Origin: Triplophysa rosa
Taxonomy: Eukaryota; Chordata; Actinopteri; Cypriniformes; Nemacheilidae
Assembly (NCBI RefSeq): GCF_024868665.1
Contig: NC_079891.1
Coordinates: 35,293,822 to 35,357,821 of the forward strand
Length of the DNA stretch: 64,000 nucleotides
Reading direction: 5' to 3'
The stretch's first letter is position 1. Each line of letters starts with the position of its first letter. The notes beneath the pieces are model-generated. The model did not search any database and was not told the origin of the DNA. It worked only from the letters and a program-made list of their open reading frames with translations. The translations under genes were made by a program, and so were the position numbers. Shown piece by piece: positions 12,988 through 28,100 of this stretch.

Positions 12988-13584
12988 GGTGGTTTTGTGG
13001 GCAGTAAATGGTCTAAATGGATTTTTAAACACAGATGAGATTTCCTCAGATCTATCCTCAGGGCATCCACAGAGAGAGGAGTCACATCACACACAAAACA
13101 TTTGTGCTTGCTCAGATAAGTACACAACACCGCCTCTGTACCTTTTGGGTGTTCAAGAAATCCTCAACAACAACAGTCACAAACAGTTGACAGTTTTACT
13201 CAAGACTGTAAATGTTATATATAAATCCCATGAGCAAGTTTTTTTTCATTTGGTTTATTTTTCTTAATGTCATTATGAACGTGATCTTTAAATGTATTTT
13301 AAAATTATTCAGATGTGAAAACGTGTCTATGGTGGTCGTGTGTGTGAGAGAGAGAGCGATGGGGGTTCAGACTGAGATCTCCCCCTGACGACAGCTCGGA
13401 TGGTCCTCCGTTCACTTCTTCATGTTCTTTCTTTCCAATGCCCGTCATACACACTGAAATACACTCTTGTGTGTGTTCTGTGTGCTTTAGACGTTTCATC
13501 ATGCCAGAGTCACATTCACACATTTCCAGTGAAGAAAACATTCGTGTGAGTTCAATGCGACATTAGTAATACTAAGACAGATAA

Positions 13585-14053
13585 CCAATGTTGGGTGTAA
13601 CTAGTTACTAGGTAATTAGGTACTGTAATCGAATTACTTTCCCCTTAAAAAGTAGAGTAAGGGATTACTCTCATTTTTTCTGTAATTTATTACAGTTACT
13701 TCTGGTGTAATTAAACTAAATACTGTGTAATGTGTTCAATAGTGGAAATGTCATCAAAATTCAAAGTCTATCTTTAAAATGTTTGCTTCAATGTATCCCT
13801 CTCATATTTGTATACTTTGCTCAGTTAATAAGAAAAACTTACGTAGTTATTTATTATTTATTTGAATGAATTAAAAGAGCTGTTTCATCCTTGAATGAAT
13901 TCCAATCAATGTTGATATAGGATTTAGAATGTAATTCGTAATGAAATACTTTTTGGTGAGAGTAACTTGTACAGTAATCTAATTACACTATTGAATATGT
14001 AATTAGTAACTAGTAATTCATTACTTTTTCAGAGTAACTGAAGAGTAACACTG
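13585..14053. mobile_element. hAT-like MITE of the 'CAGTGTTGGG' family (copy 1)
   Basis: It starts caatgttgggtgtaactag and contains the internal 'taattacagttacttctggtg' type segment shared with 26793-28693 and 62444-62863. It ends in 'agagtaacactg'. No coding capacity. Confidence 0.75.
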
Positions 14054-15012
14054 CAAATAACATTTTTAGGCATCACATGAATTATTCCGAGTTTCCTTGA
14101 ATTATGCTTTCTTAAAATTGATGATCAATAATAATCATGATAAAGTATTCACTCACACATACGTAAGCATATTCATATCAGCTGACATCGTAAATACTTT
14201 TGGCATATATTATTATTGGTTTTAATATATAGTACACTTCATAGGTTTTGTTTAAGATATCAATAGAAATTATTTTCTATAATTAACTCGCGTTTGTTTT
14301 ACATTACAACTGTGATCTCCAGCAAAAACAAAAACACCAAACTCTTGTTTTGGCTAACAGATATTGTATTTAATCACGTAAAAGTACAAATTGTATATGG
14401 CATTGTGAGAACAGATCAACTTTTAGCTCAAATCTGCCTTCATCACACATCATTGATTCTCCTGCCACGATAGACACAAATACTATTTTGGCACATCATC
14501 AATCATTTTTTTGGCATATTTTGTAAATTGGCGTATACTTAAATAACACTGTTATTTTTGTTTGTTCATTTCACATCATGTTTTGTTGCCCATTATAAGC
14601 CTATCATTAAATCTCTTTTTGTTAGAATGAAGAAGAAAGCAGTGACTGAAGGCGAGTGAAATGCAGAATAATAAGATGTCATGAGAGATGTTCGGTCTGT
14701 ATTGGCAGCTGGTTAAAAGTGTGAAAATAATTGTAAGATGTAATTTGTTAATAGGCTCTATACAGGTGTCCAACCACTTATGTCAGATTATCTCTCTCTC
14801 TGTCACCCCTTCAGTCTCTGTATGTCTCTCCTTCTCTTCTCTGCAAACACACACAGTGAAAGTCTCTCAGTGCGCGGGTGTGTGCGCGTTCGTGCGTGCG
14901 TGTGTCTTTAAGAGGGGTGGCTCCACGAAGAGTTTTTTCCTCAGAGGAAACAAGTGTATAGCAGTGGAGGGGGTCATCAATAACTCATTAGAGAGAGCTG
15001 GAGCCACAGGCT

Positions 15013-15020
15013 GATATAAG
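15013..15020 (+). promoter_or_regulatory. TATA-like element upstream of prdm12
   Basis: The sequence gatataag lies about 75 bp before the prdm12 ATG at 15092. It is the only TATA-like site close upstream; its use as the core promoter is inferred. Confidence 0.4.
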
Positions 15021-15091
15021 TGGAGGTGATCCACAGAGACCTGAACACTTTCCAGCTCTGAATCGTTTGGGGTGGCTGTGCTTTAGCAGAC

Positions 15092-19854
<4,763 letters not shown>

Positions 19855-19879
19855 GAGCGCAGGATGAGATGAACTCGAA

Positions 19880-19905
19880 CACGCACGCACGCACGCACGC
19901 ACACA

Positions 19906-19937
<32 letters not shown>

Positions 19938-19948
19938 CACACACACGG
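19880..19948. repeat. (CACG)n(CA)n microsatellite in prdm12 3' UTR
   Basis: CACG units followed by CA units, starting 25 bp after the prdm12 stop codon. Confidence 0.95.
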
Positions 19949-20044
19949 TCAAGTGCACTTTAACCCCAGAGACGCAGCACACTACACCCTGCTGAAAACA
20001 ATACAAACTTTGAATGGTTTCCATCTCAAATGCCTTTAAAACCA

Positions 20045-20250
20045 GTACACAGTTCCTTTGTTCTTGGTCTTATTCCAGTAGATTTTAATGGTGTTCTGTT
20101 GGTTCCCATTACACCAATAAACACAACACATTACCAGCAGAGGTCTACGGAGACCATTATAGTTTCCATTAAAACCGATACAATACCCATTATAACTATA
20201 TTAAATCCATTAGAATTTCTGTGATGCTTTCTATTGTTTGTTTCAGCAGG
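20045..20250. repeat. Dispersed repeat family, copy 1 (prdm12 3' UTR)
   Basis: Shares the order of motifs 'gattttaatggt.ttct.ttggttcc', 'agaccattatag.ttccatt', 'aaccgatacaa..cccat' and 'gttagaatttct' with 51430-51625 and, in shorter form, 57605-57765. Probably a non-autonomous transposon; no clear ends seen. Confidence 0.6.
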
Positions 20251-20730
20251 GATGAGATCGTCTGATTTCAGTGCGATTTTACCAGCAATAAGAATCACTG
20301 CAATTTGTTCGCTTGGATCTGTGAACAAACTCTGATATTCGAATTATATGGACAAAAAGTGACGAACAACCTCACAAAATGCCTTAACATCTAGAAGCCA
20401 TTGTGAACTCAGCACATCTTAAATTGTCAATCATTATGTTATCCAGTCCCTTTAAAAGAAATTTGGGTTTATTGTATTTCAGAGAATCGCAAAATATCAC
20501 AATCATGGATTCAGGTGTAAAGTTTGATGAGCTGCACATCACGAGTATAAATCTATCAGATATGTTTGTATATTATGTTCATTTGTTCTTTGGTTTATTG
20601 TGACACAAACAGTGAATGCCATCGTGTTATATGTGTTACTGTGAACGTGTGTTACAGTAGCTCTGAGTCAAACACATGCACGTGTCAGTTTTGGTAAAAT
20701 GTAAATAAGTTTGAATTTTTATCCATTGTA

Positions 20731-20736
20731 AATAAA
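20731..20736 (+). terminator. Poly(A) signal, probable prdm12 3' end
   Basis: AATAAA about 880 bp after the prdm12 stop codon, the best placed signal on this strand before the avp promoter. Confidence 0.5.
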
Positions 20737-20904
20737 AGATTCAAGATGGCAGGTTGAACTGCTGTTTTTTGTTTGAGTGAAACAGCGCCATCTGCCGGTT
20801 TCAGTTTGACATGCAGTTGCGAAACACGTGATGCTGTGGTGAGTGAGTGAGTGATACACGACTACAGTGATTTATTGGTAAATTAGTTTCCGACACTCAA
20901 ACGT

Positions 20905-21110
20905 ATGAAGAGTTTCATGTTTTTTTTATGATGTTATCATGTTTTTATTGTGATTTATTGTGTTAGTTAGCAGGTTTTTTTTTTTAGTTATTACGGCTCA
21001 AGTCAAAACAAACCAACTGCAGTTTGATTGATATTAATGCACAATAAAAAAAAACATGATTTTTGAAACATTTTAAAAACGGAGTTATCTCATTTTGGAA
21101 CCAAACTTTT
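20905..21110 (+). repeat. Segment shared with avp intron 1 (copy 1)
   Basis: Diverged but collinear with 23930-24122: 'gaagagttt', 'attgtgttagt', 'ttagttattacg', 'caaaacaaaccaactgcagt', 'tctcattttggaaccaaact', 'ttcat'. See the matching entry. Confidence 0.75.
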
Positions 21111-22079
21111 CATATATAGCTACTGGTATTTATTTACGAGGCTTCGGTAAACACTCTGAATAACAAAACAGCATCTTTAGTTGTAAATGTAAATTACAGA
21201 ACATTTTCATCATGGTAGCCTACACCAAAATCTCAAAGTGTGGATTATATATACACTGTGAGAGTTAATTTGACCTTTTTAACACCGTGTACGAATGTGC
21301 TCCCTCACTCACTAAAATATGCTGGCAAAAAAAGTACATTATTGATTTTTGTGTTTTAAAAACGGATGAAATGATGTTCCGTTTTTCTACTCGGTAAACT
21401 GTTGATTTTTGGCTGCACCAAAAATGGTTGAGCATCTCTTTTGTAACTTTTTAAAATACATGACAGCAAAAAGTTAGTAACAAAATGTCGTTCAGGTGTG
21501 TGCACGTGTGATGTTAACGTGTTCAAAACCTTAAAATAAAAACAATCCTGTACAGAATTTTTATTATAACTTGTTCCAAAAATTGTTGTTCAGTTTTGGT
21601 GTTATATTTTTATATCATATGTGTCTGCTGACGTCATACAGTAAGGACATTGTGTTTCTTCAGCAATACGTCTCAATTGAAACTATTAGTGTCTGTAATT
21701 GAGCTGTTTTGATGCTCATTTTTTATAATTATATTCATGAGTTTTTAATCCTGCTTTGACATTCATGTAGAGTGCTGATATATGCATATCAAACGTTTTG
21801 GAGAGTTGCAGTAAAACAGTCCTGAATTCATCTAAATAAAAGCAAAACACTTCAATTGTGACATTGAGACTTCTTGCTCTTTTAAGCAGTTGAACTTTGT
21901 GCCCTGTCACGTTTCATCTCCTCTGTGCATAATGATCACATGTTTAGTAACAAACTCTGAATATTCAGATCCATTAGATCAGTTCTGACGGTAAATAACG
22001 CGCGCGCGCACTGGAAATCATTCACATAGACCTCTCAACACACACACATAAATACATCAAATCTTCACTTACACCAGCA

Positions 22080-22190
22080 TTAAAGTTCACTTTAAAATGA
22101 GCCCCATTGACTTTCCATAGTCAACTTTTATTCCTACTATGGAAAGTCAATGGGGGCCTATTTTGAAGTGAAATAATCCTTTAACAACCC
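22080..22190. mobile_element. Short hairpin element
   Basis: Two arms (ccccattgactttccatag and ctatggaaagtcaatggggg) face each other across about 20 bp inside 'ttaaagttcactttaaaat...attttgaagtgaaataatccttta'. The symmetry suggests a small inverted-repeat element. Confidence 0.7.
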
Positions 22191-22310
22191 CTGGTAAAAA
22201 AAAAAGGTTTATATACCTATTATATAGAAGTACGTATGTTCCTGATTCTAAACATACTTTTACACTTGAAATATAGCCCATATCTAACTATTTAAAGTAG
22301 ATGTCTATGA

Positions 22311-22703
22311 CATGGGTTTCAAACTGGGGTCCGGGGACCCCCAGGGGGCCTCCAGAAGGTTGCAGAAATTTTCTAGGAAAAAGGATTAAGCAAAAAACGA
22401 TAAAAGTCCGCAGATTTTATCAGGTTTTTTGCTTTTGATAGTTTCCAGAATTGTTTATTTTTGAATCTTTCTGGTGAGTTTTTCTCACTATAGTTTTTTT
22501 TTCGGACTGGAAGTGAAATTGTTGCCAACTATTTAGGATTAGAACAAGTTGTTGTCTTTATAATATCCTATTAACTATTTATCTAACAAATCTTTTTTTT
22601 TTTAAATATATAGATTGATATATATTTTAGAAAAGGGGGTCCCTCACAAAAGGTAAATCATATTTGGGGGTCCTTGGCATCATAAAGTTTGAAAACCTCT
22701 GGT
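22311..22703. mobile_element. Degenerate hAT-type MITE
   Basis: Begins 'gggtttcaaactggggtccggggaccccc' and ends 'gggggtccttggcatcataaagtttgaaaacctct', inverted ends resembling the 11760 element family. No frame. Confidence 0.6.
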
Positions 22704-22914
22704 CTCTGATCATGTAGATCAGCTTCACTTTCACACGTTTTAACTGTTGCACCCCAAAGTTGAACTTGGATCAATTTGAGCATCAATTTGAACGTGCGAG
22801 TTTATAAGACAATATGTCAAACTATGTGAAAACATTTACCACTCAGTCAAGAGTAAAGACAATTAGACGACAAGTTCCTTGGACTTTTAGGAAGATCTCC
22901 ATCAACCTTTTAAC

Positions 22915-23180
22915 AGATTTACTGCAAAAAAAGATTTTCTTAGTAATTTTGTCTTGTTTTCCAGAACAAATATCTTCAATTGATCAATTTACTTGAAAAG
23001 CAAAATGACTTAATCTTGTTTTTGAAAAATGTTTATGAGAATAAAAAAGAGTTTATGCTTAAAACAAGATCAAAATGTCTGCCAAAGGGGTAAGAAAAAT
23101 CAACTTAATTTACTGCAAAACATGCACAATTGAGCTTTTTTCCAGAAAACAAGACTTAATATCTTGTCATTGTGCTTCTC
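22915..23180. repeat. AT-rich fish dispersed repeat upstream of avp
   Basis: Contains 'actgcaaaaaa...ttcttagtaattttgtcttgttttc' and 'gcttaaaacaagatcaaaatgtctgccaa' followed by a mirrored 'ggtaagaaaaatcaacttaat', typical of an abundant cyprinid repeat. It lies 260 bp upstream of the avp ATG. Confidence 0.5.
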
Positions 23181-23366
23181 AAGAAAACGTACCTTGAATT
23201 ACGAATGTTTAGTTTTGGAAAAGCTGTTTTTGCACCAATTCTTTTGACTAAATCTGATCTAAAAACAGGATGAAAGAAATAAAAACATTTTAATTGTAAG
23301 AAAAGAACGTGATTGTCAGAGTGAAAGTATTCTCTGGGGATTGTTTGTCATTGTAATGAGGTGTGA

Positions 23367-23390
23367 TGACGCGTGATGTGTTACTATAAA
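23367..23390 (+). promoter_or_regulatory. avp core promoter: CRE-like half site and TATA box
   Basis: TATAAA at 23385-23390 lies 56 bp before the vasotocin ATG, giving room for a short 5' UTR. A TGACG half-CRE lies just upstream at 23367-23371. Mammalian AVP promoters are known to use a cAMP response element; its use here is inferred. Confidence 0.65.
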
Positions 23391-23445
23391 GAGTCGAGCG
23401 TTTGTGTGTGTGGTGTACTGAAGGTTTCACAGCATCAGAGTCGTG

Positions 23446-24645
23446 ATGACTGAATCTGCTCTTCTTCTGCTGTGTGTCGCTGGACTTCTGTCTCTCTCCT
23501 CCACGTGTTACATCCAGAACTGCCCGAGAGGAGGAAAGCGCTCGCTGGACACCGTCTCCAGACAGGTACGTCAAACAGTCCTGTCATCAACTCACAGAGG
23601 AAAATGTTATTGCTCACATGTTGCTCTTTCATATAGCCTCGCAGAAGTGTCAACGGTCTCAGGTGTTTCTCTTAAAAGTGCTTATGAGAAATAAAAACAG
23701 AAACGTACGACTGTTTAAAAAAGGATCATCTGGATTTGAGTGAATTTGATGAGAAATGTTTTGAGTTAATATTTGAATAATATTGACTTTTGATTGCAAA
23801 CTTGACAAATCTGAGATCGGTTTGACACATCGTTGACATCTCTTCTGAGACTCCAATGACAGACACATCTGTGAGACTCTTTCTCAGGAGAAATATCTGA
23901 GACGCAGATGAGATTTCAGCAAGTTTCCATTTGAAGAGTTTGGTTCCAAAATGACATAATGACGATAAGATCATGTTGTTATTGTGTTAGTGAGCTGTAT
24001 TTTTTTAGTTATTACGACTTAAATCAAAACAAACCAACTGCAGTTTCTTAGATGTTAATTGGAGCGCACAATAAAAAACATGATGTTTGAAATTAACGAT
24101 CTCATTTTGGAACCAAACTCTTCATTTGCTCTCCATTGAATCTCATTGAGAATGAAGAGATGATTTTCACTGTGGTGTGTGATGGTTTTCTGCTGTCTGG
24201 TGTTTGTAGTGCATGACATGTGGTCCCGGTGATCAGGGCCGTTGTTTTGGCCCCAGTCTCTGCTGCGGAGAGGAGATCGGCTGTCTCCTGGCGTCTCCGC
24301 AGACGCTGCGATGTCAGGAGGAGGAATACCTCCCGTCTCCGTGTGACGTTCCAGGGAAACCCTGCGGCTCTGATGAGGGTCGCTGCGCAGCTCCGGGTCT
24401 CTGCTGCGACACGGGTCAGATGAGTGGATGGTTTGATGTGTGTTTCAGTGTCAATGATGCTTATCTCAGTGCTGATTCACGGATGCTTCTCATCTCCAGA
24501 CGGCTGCATGTTCGACCCAAGCTGTTCTGAGGACCGTAAGAGCGGCGATCGGTCGGAGCAGAGCGCGGGTTTCCTGGGAGCATCACCAGGAGAACTTCTG
24601 CTGCACCTCCTGCACGTGAGCAACAAGAAACAGAATCGCCTCTGA
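23446..24645 (+). CDS. avp: Vasotocin-neurophysin precursor
   Basis: Precursor of arginine vasotocin, the fish antidiuretic and social-behaviour hormone, made in hypothalamic neurons and processed in secretory granules. Three exons join in frame: 23446-23565, 24210-24414 and 24500-24645, the standard layout for this family. A hydrophobic signal peptide ([20 protein letters not shown]) is followed by CYIQNCPRG and the GKR amidation/cleavage site. Ile3 and Arg8 make it vasotocin; isotocin would read CYISNCPIG. The neurophysin has all 14 cysteines ([15 protein letters not shown] through GCMFDPSC). The tail keeps the leucine-rich core (GELLLHLLH) seen in fish vasotocin precursors. The ATG at 23446 is used because it begins the signal peptide 56 bp after a TATA box. 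Confidence 0.97.
23930..24122 (+). repeat. Segment in avp intron 1 shared with 20905-21110 (copy 2)
   Basis: Collinear diverged copy of a segment 3 kb upstream. No inverted terminal repeats were seen, so it could be a transposon relic or a remnant of a local duplication reaching the avp gene. Confidence 0.75.
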
Positions 24646-24719
24646 ACTCCCGACGCATCCTCGACACTGTGTAATGCTCACCCATCCAAACCCAGAGGGG
24701 TGTAAATACTGTAAGAAAT

Positions 24720-24725
24720 AATAAA
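24720..24725 (+). terminator. avp poly(A) signal
   Basis: AATAAA 75 bp after the avp stop codon, giving a short 3' UTR. Confidence 0.85.
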
Positions 24726-24800
24726 CACACAAATACTGCACCACCGTCTGTTGTGTTGGTTTGACTCGAAGACAAAGACGCGAACGCATCAGAGAACATT

Positions 24801-24806
24801 TTTATT
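24801..24806 (-). terminator. Probable ythdc2 poly(A) signal
   Basis: TTTATT on the plus strand is AATAAA on the minus strand, 390 bp beyond the ythdc2 stop. It faces the avp signal about 75 bp away. Confidence 0.6.
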
Positions 24807-25195
24807 GCAAATTCTGCATTTGAAACGATGAACATTCAATGAAACTCAACGGATAGAAAACACCACAAACAACAAAGTGGATTAAAGAACGGCGCTAACG
24901 TGCAAAAACATTCTCCAGTATGACACGCGTCACAAAGTGCTGATATTAATCACAGATCGGAGTGTTATGAGATTTAATTGTTTCACAGTCGGTTAGACTG
25001 AACAGACTGAATGAATCTTTAAAGGAATCGTTTCGTAAAGAGTAAAAAGCTGATCAACTGAAATCACATTAAAAATACCATCAACGCATGAACTGGAACA
25101 AGGCGCTACGTTTGTGCAAAAGCCATCATAGACGACAAAAACGCTTGCACAGCAATTGAAATAATCATCGGCTAAAGGATTCGAATAAAACATTT

Positions 25196-28100
25196 TCATG
25201 AGGTCCATGTGTCACACATTTCGTCCCACAGCTCCAGCAGTTGACTTCCAGTCTGAGACTCCAGCTCCTGTAACAAACACAACACCCCTCTGAAGTACAC
25301 AAACACGTGACATCACGAGTACACAAAGTGCAAACACGGTGCGAAACAGCCCCCTAGACCCTATTATAGTGCACTACTTGAGTGCATTCGTCCAGTTTTA
25401 GTGGTGTCCGAATTCACAGTGGATATAATTATTCAATCCCATGATGCATCATAATAACGAGGGTACAGCCGATGTGCACTCACGGCTAGCTGCTAGCCAT
25501 CTATCGCGAGTGTCCCAATTCACTCACCCGCTCCTCAAAGTGGACTATATTAGTGAACTAATCTAGGGAATAGTGAGCGAGGGTATAGGGGGCGATTTCG
25601 GACACGCAGCCCAAGCGCTTCTCTACCCTGACCCTCACCTGACCGTCCCGGCTGATATGAACTCTCTTGTTGTCGTTCCACGGGTTCAGCAGCTGCTGCG
25701 TGTGCTGGAAGGGAAGAATCTCTTTACGCACCCACTCCACGCTGAACACGCCCCCCAAACCGGCCGAACCCCAGTCCAGACATCTCTCACCGCTGATCTC
25801 TGACGTCATGCGGGCGTAACCCTGTCGCACGACACAAAAACCACAGCGGCTTTCAGAGAACTACTTTACTTGTGCCACCCCCCCAAAAAGTGAAAAACAC
25901 TAGGGGCGATATCGTCAGCGTGAAACGGCACCTGGAAGTGTCCGGACCCCTGCACGGAGAAGACGAGGAAGAAGGCGCTGCTCTCCAGAAAGGCTCGGTT
26001 CAGTTTCTGCTCACTGTTCGGTGTGGTGGACCAGATGCCTCTCTGCTGAGACAGCTCGATGTTCTTCATGTTGCTGCTCTTTAAGATGAAGTATCTCACC
26101 AACGCTCGCGTCTGTCTCGGCGACGAGCCCTGCATCACATCAACACCAAGCTTTTATCACCAAAAAACTTTAGTCTTTCCGTGCACGTGTCACATGAGCG
26201 CGAGCAGATACCTTCAGGGTGGACAGAGACGAGGGGCTGTTAGCGCTCTTAAAGGGCAAGAGTTCCTCTCCCTGACGCCTCGAATGATGGATGCTTTTCT
26301 CTCTGTGAGTCTTGGGCTGCGACACGTGAGACGTCGAACGAGGCGATCTGAAAAACAAAACGCAGGGAAGTCAGGACGGCATCACCTGACCTCGCATCAG
26401 CGATGAAAGCTCACTCGCCTGTCCGGGCTGCTCGGCTCGTCGGCTTCCTGCTCCTGCGGCATGCTCCTGCGGCCTGCGCTCCTCCAGCATGAGCTCGGCG
26501 GCGTGTCATCAGAGTTCATGGGTCGAGGTCTCTGTCCGATGCCAGTGGGCTGCTGGAGACCGCTCGCCTGTTCTTCAGCCGACAGCACTGACACCAGCGT
26601 ATGGACGGTGGCCTCGTCCAGCTGAGAACCGGCTTTGGTCGGCGCCCGGATTCTCCTTAAAAATAAACTCTGCCAGCGCTGTCTGAGTCCGAACACCAGA
26701 TCGGCCGTCTTACACGTGATGAGAGGAGACGGAAGCGTTAGTGTAAGAGACACGGTAGGTTATGTATGATGTTGAGCATGGGATGTTATGATCAGTGTTG
26801 GGTGTGACTAGTTACTAAAGCACGATTTTTACTTCTGCGTAGTGTGCGTAGCGTCTGCCTACGGCGTAGCCAACGTACGTAGATGACGCCGTCGTGAACA
26901 TTTATGGTTCTGCATTGAGAGTATGCGTCGTACTGCAATTACACCGCCGAAACGCTAGTTGGCTCTTAGATTAGATTAGATTCAACTTTATTGTCATTGC
27001 ACATGTACAAGTACAAGGCAACGAAATGTGACCTCTGCATTTAACCCATCCAGTGAGTAGTGAACACACGCACAGCAAGTGGTGAACACACGAACACACG
27101 GAGCAGTGGGCAGCTATCACTGCAGCGTGTGCCCGGGGAGCAAGTAGGGGTCAGGTGCCTTGCTCAAGGGCACCTCAGTTGTTACCCGCCGGCCCTGGGA
27201 ATCGAACCGGCAACCTTCTGGTCACGAGTCCGACTCTCTAACCATTAGGCCACAACTGCCCTAAAAGTGGCCCATGGGTTTGCTCTTCTTCGCCGATGTT
27301 TTGAGCAGAAGCTGATCGCATCTTAATGGAGTTGGAGCTGATCGAAACAGAAAAATGTGTAATCCGTTATATTATTAACCTTTCTTTTGTTAGAAGTTAA
27401 ACAGATGTTATATTAACCTTAGCCTTGTCCACATTTTGTTCATTTAGATATTGTTGAAAAAAAGTATACTTTTCAAAGGGGTGTACTCATTTATGCAGAG
27501 CACATACATAGATGTCAAAACTGTGTATTGAAATGATACCCTGATAGAATATCATATTTTGTCATGGACAACTCACCCTATTAATTGTTTAGTTAAAAAT
27601 GAAACGAAATGCAACCAAGATCTGGAAGTGTCACAATTTTGTTCTTTATTTGCAAAAGAGTCAAAGAACAGAATATGTAAAAGTGCAAACTATGTATAGA
27701 TGAGTATACAATGCAATATTAACACAAATATAAAACTTTCAAAAAACTAGTAACAATAAAAGGTAAAACAAAAAATAAAACTATAAAGCCAATAAAGTGC
27801 AAAAGATCGTGCACATTGTTTATAAAGTGCGAAGTTCTTCATGTCTTTTGCTGACACTCTTCCAAACCGACGTTAGAGGAAATCTCTCTACAAGAATTCG
27901 CCGCCATCTGACAGTCTTTATAGTCCGCCGAAGAGGAGTCATACAGATGCGTGCATTTCCGAACCTCTTCAATAAGACGCTCAGTACTTGTCGATGCTCG
28001 CCATGTTGTTCTTTTGTGGACTCTGAACTTGCCGGAAGAAGACGCCAGAAATGCGTAGAAGGAAGTACGATGCTGCCAAACCGACCAATCACAGCGCTTA

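Larger units (their letters stand above)
12057..15091. other. fubp3-prdm12 intergenic region
   Basis: Apart from the repeats listed separately, I see no gene. The last 300 bp before prdm12 contain short CT-rich runs and a GTGCG-rich patch, and include the probable prdm12 promoter. Confidence 0.5.
19855..23445. other. prdm12 3' UTR and prdm12-avp intergenic region
   Basis: The prdm12 3' UTR probably runs to about 20750, where AATAAA lies at 20731-20736. Beyond it is AT-rich sequence with several MITE-like or dispersed repeats (separate entries) and no gene that I can support. Confidence 0.55.

Noticed and set aside
23446..24645. Isotocin instead of vasotocin
   Set aside because: The nonapeptide reads CYIQNCPRG with Arg8 and the precursor has the leucine-rich extension; isotocin would be CYISNCPIG.
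27180..27262. tRNA gene on the minus strand
   Set aside because: It has A and B boxes but no closed cloverleaf and continues into a SINE body and tail.
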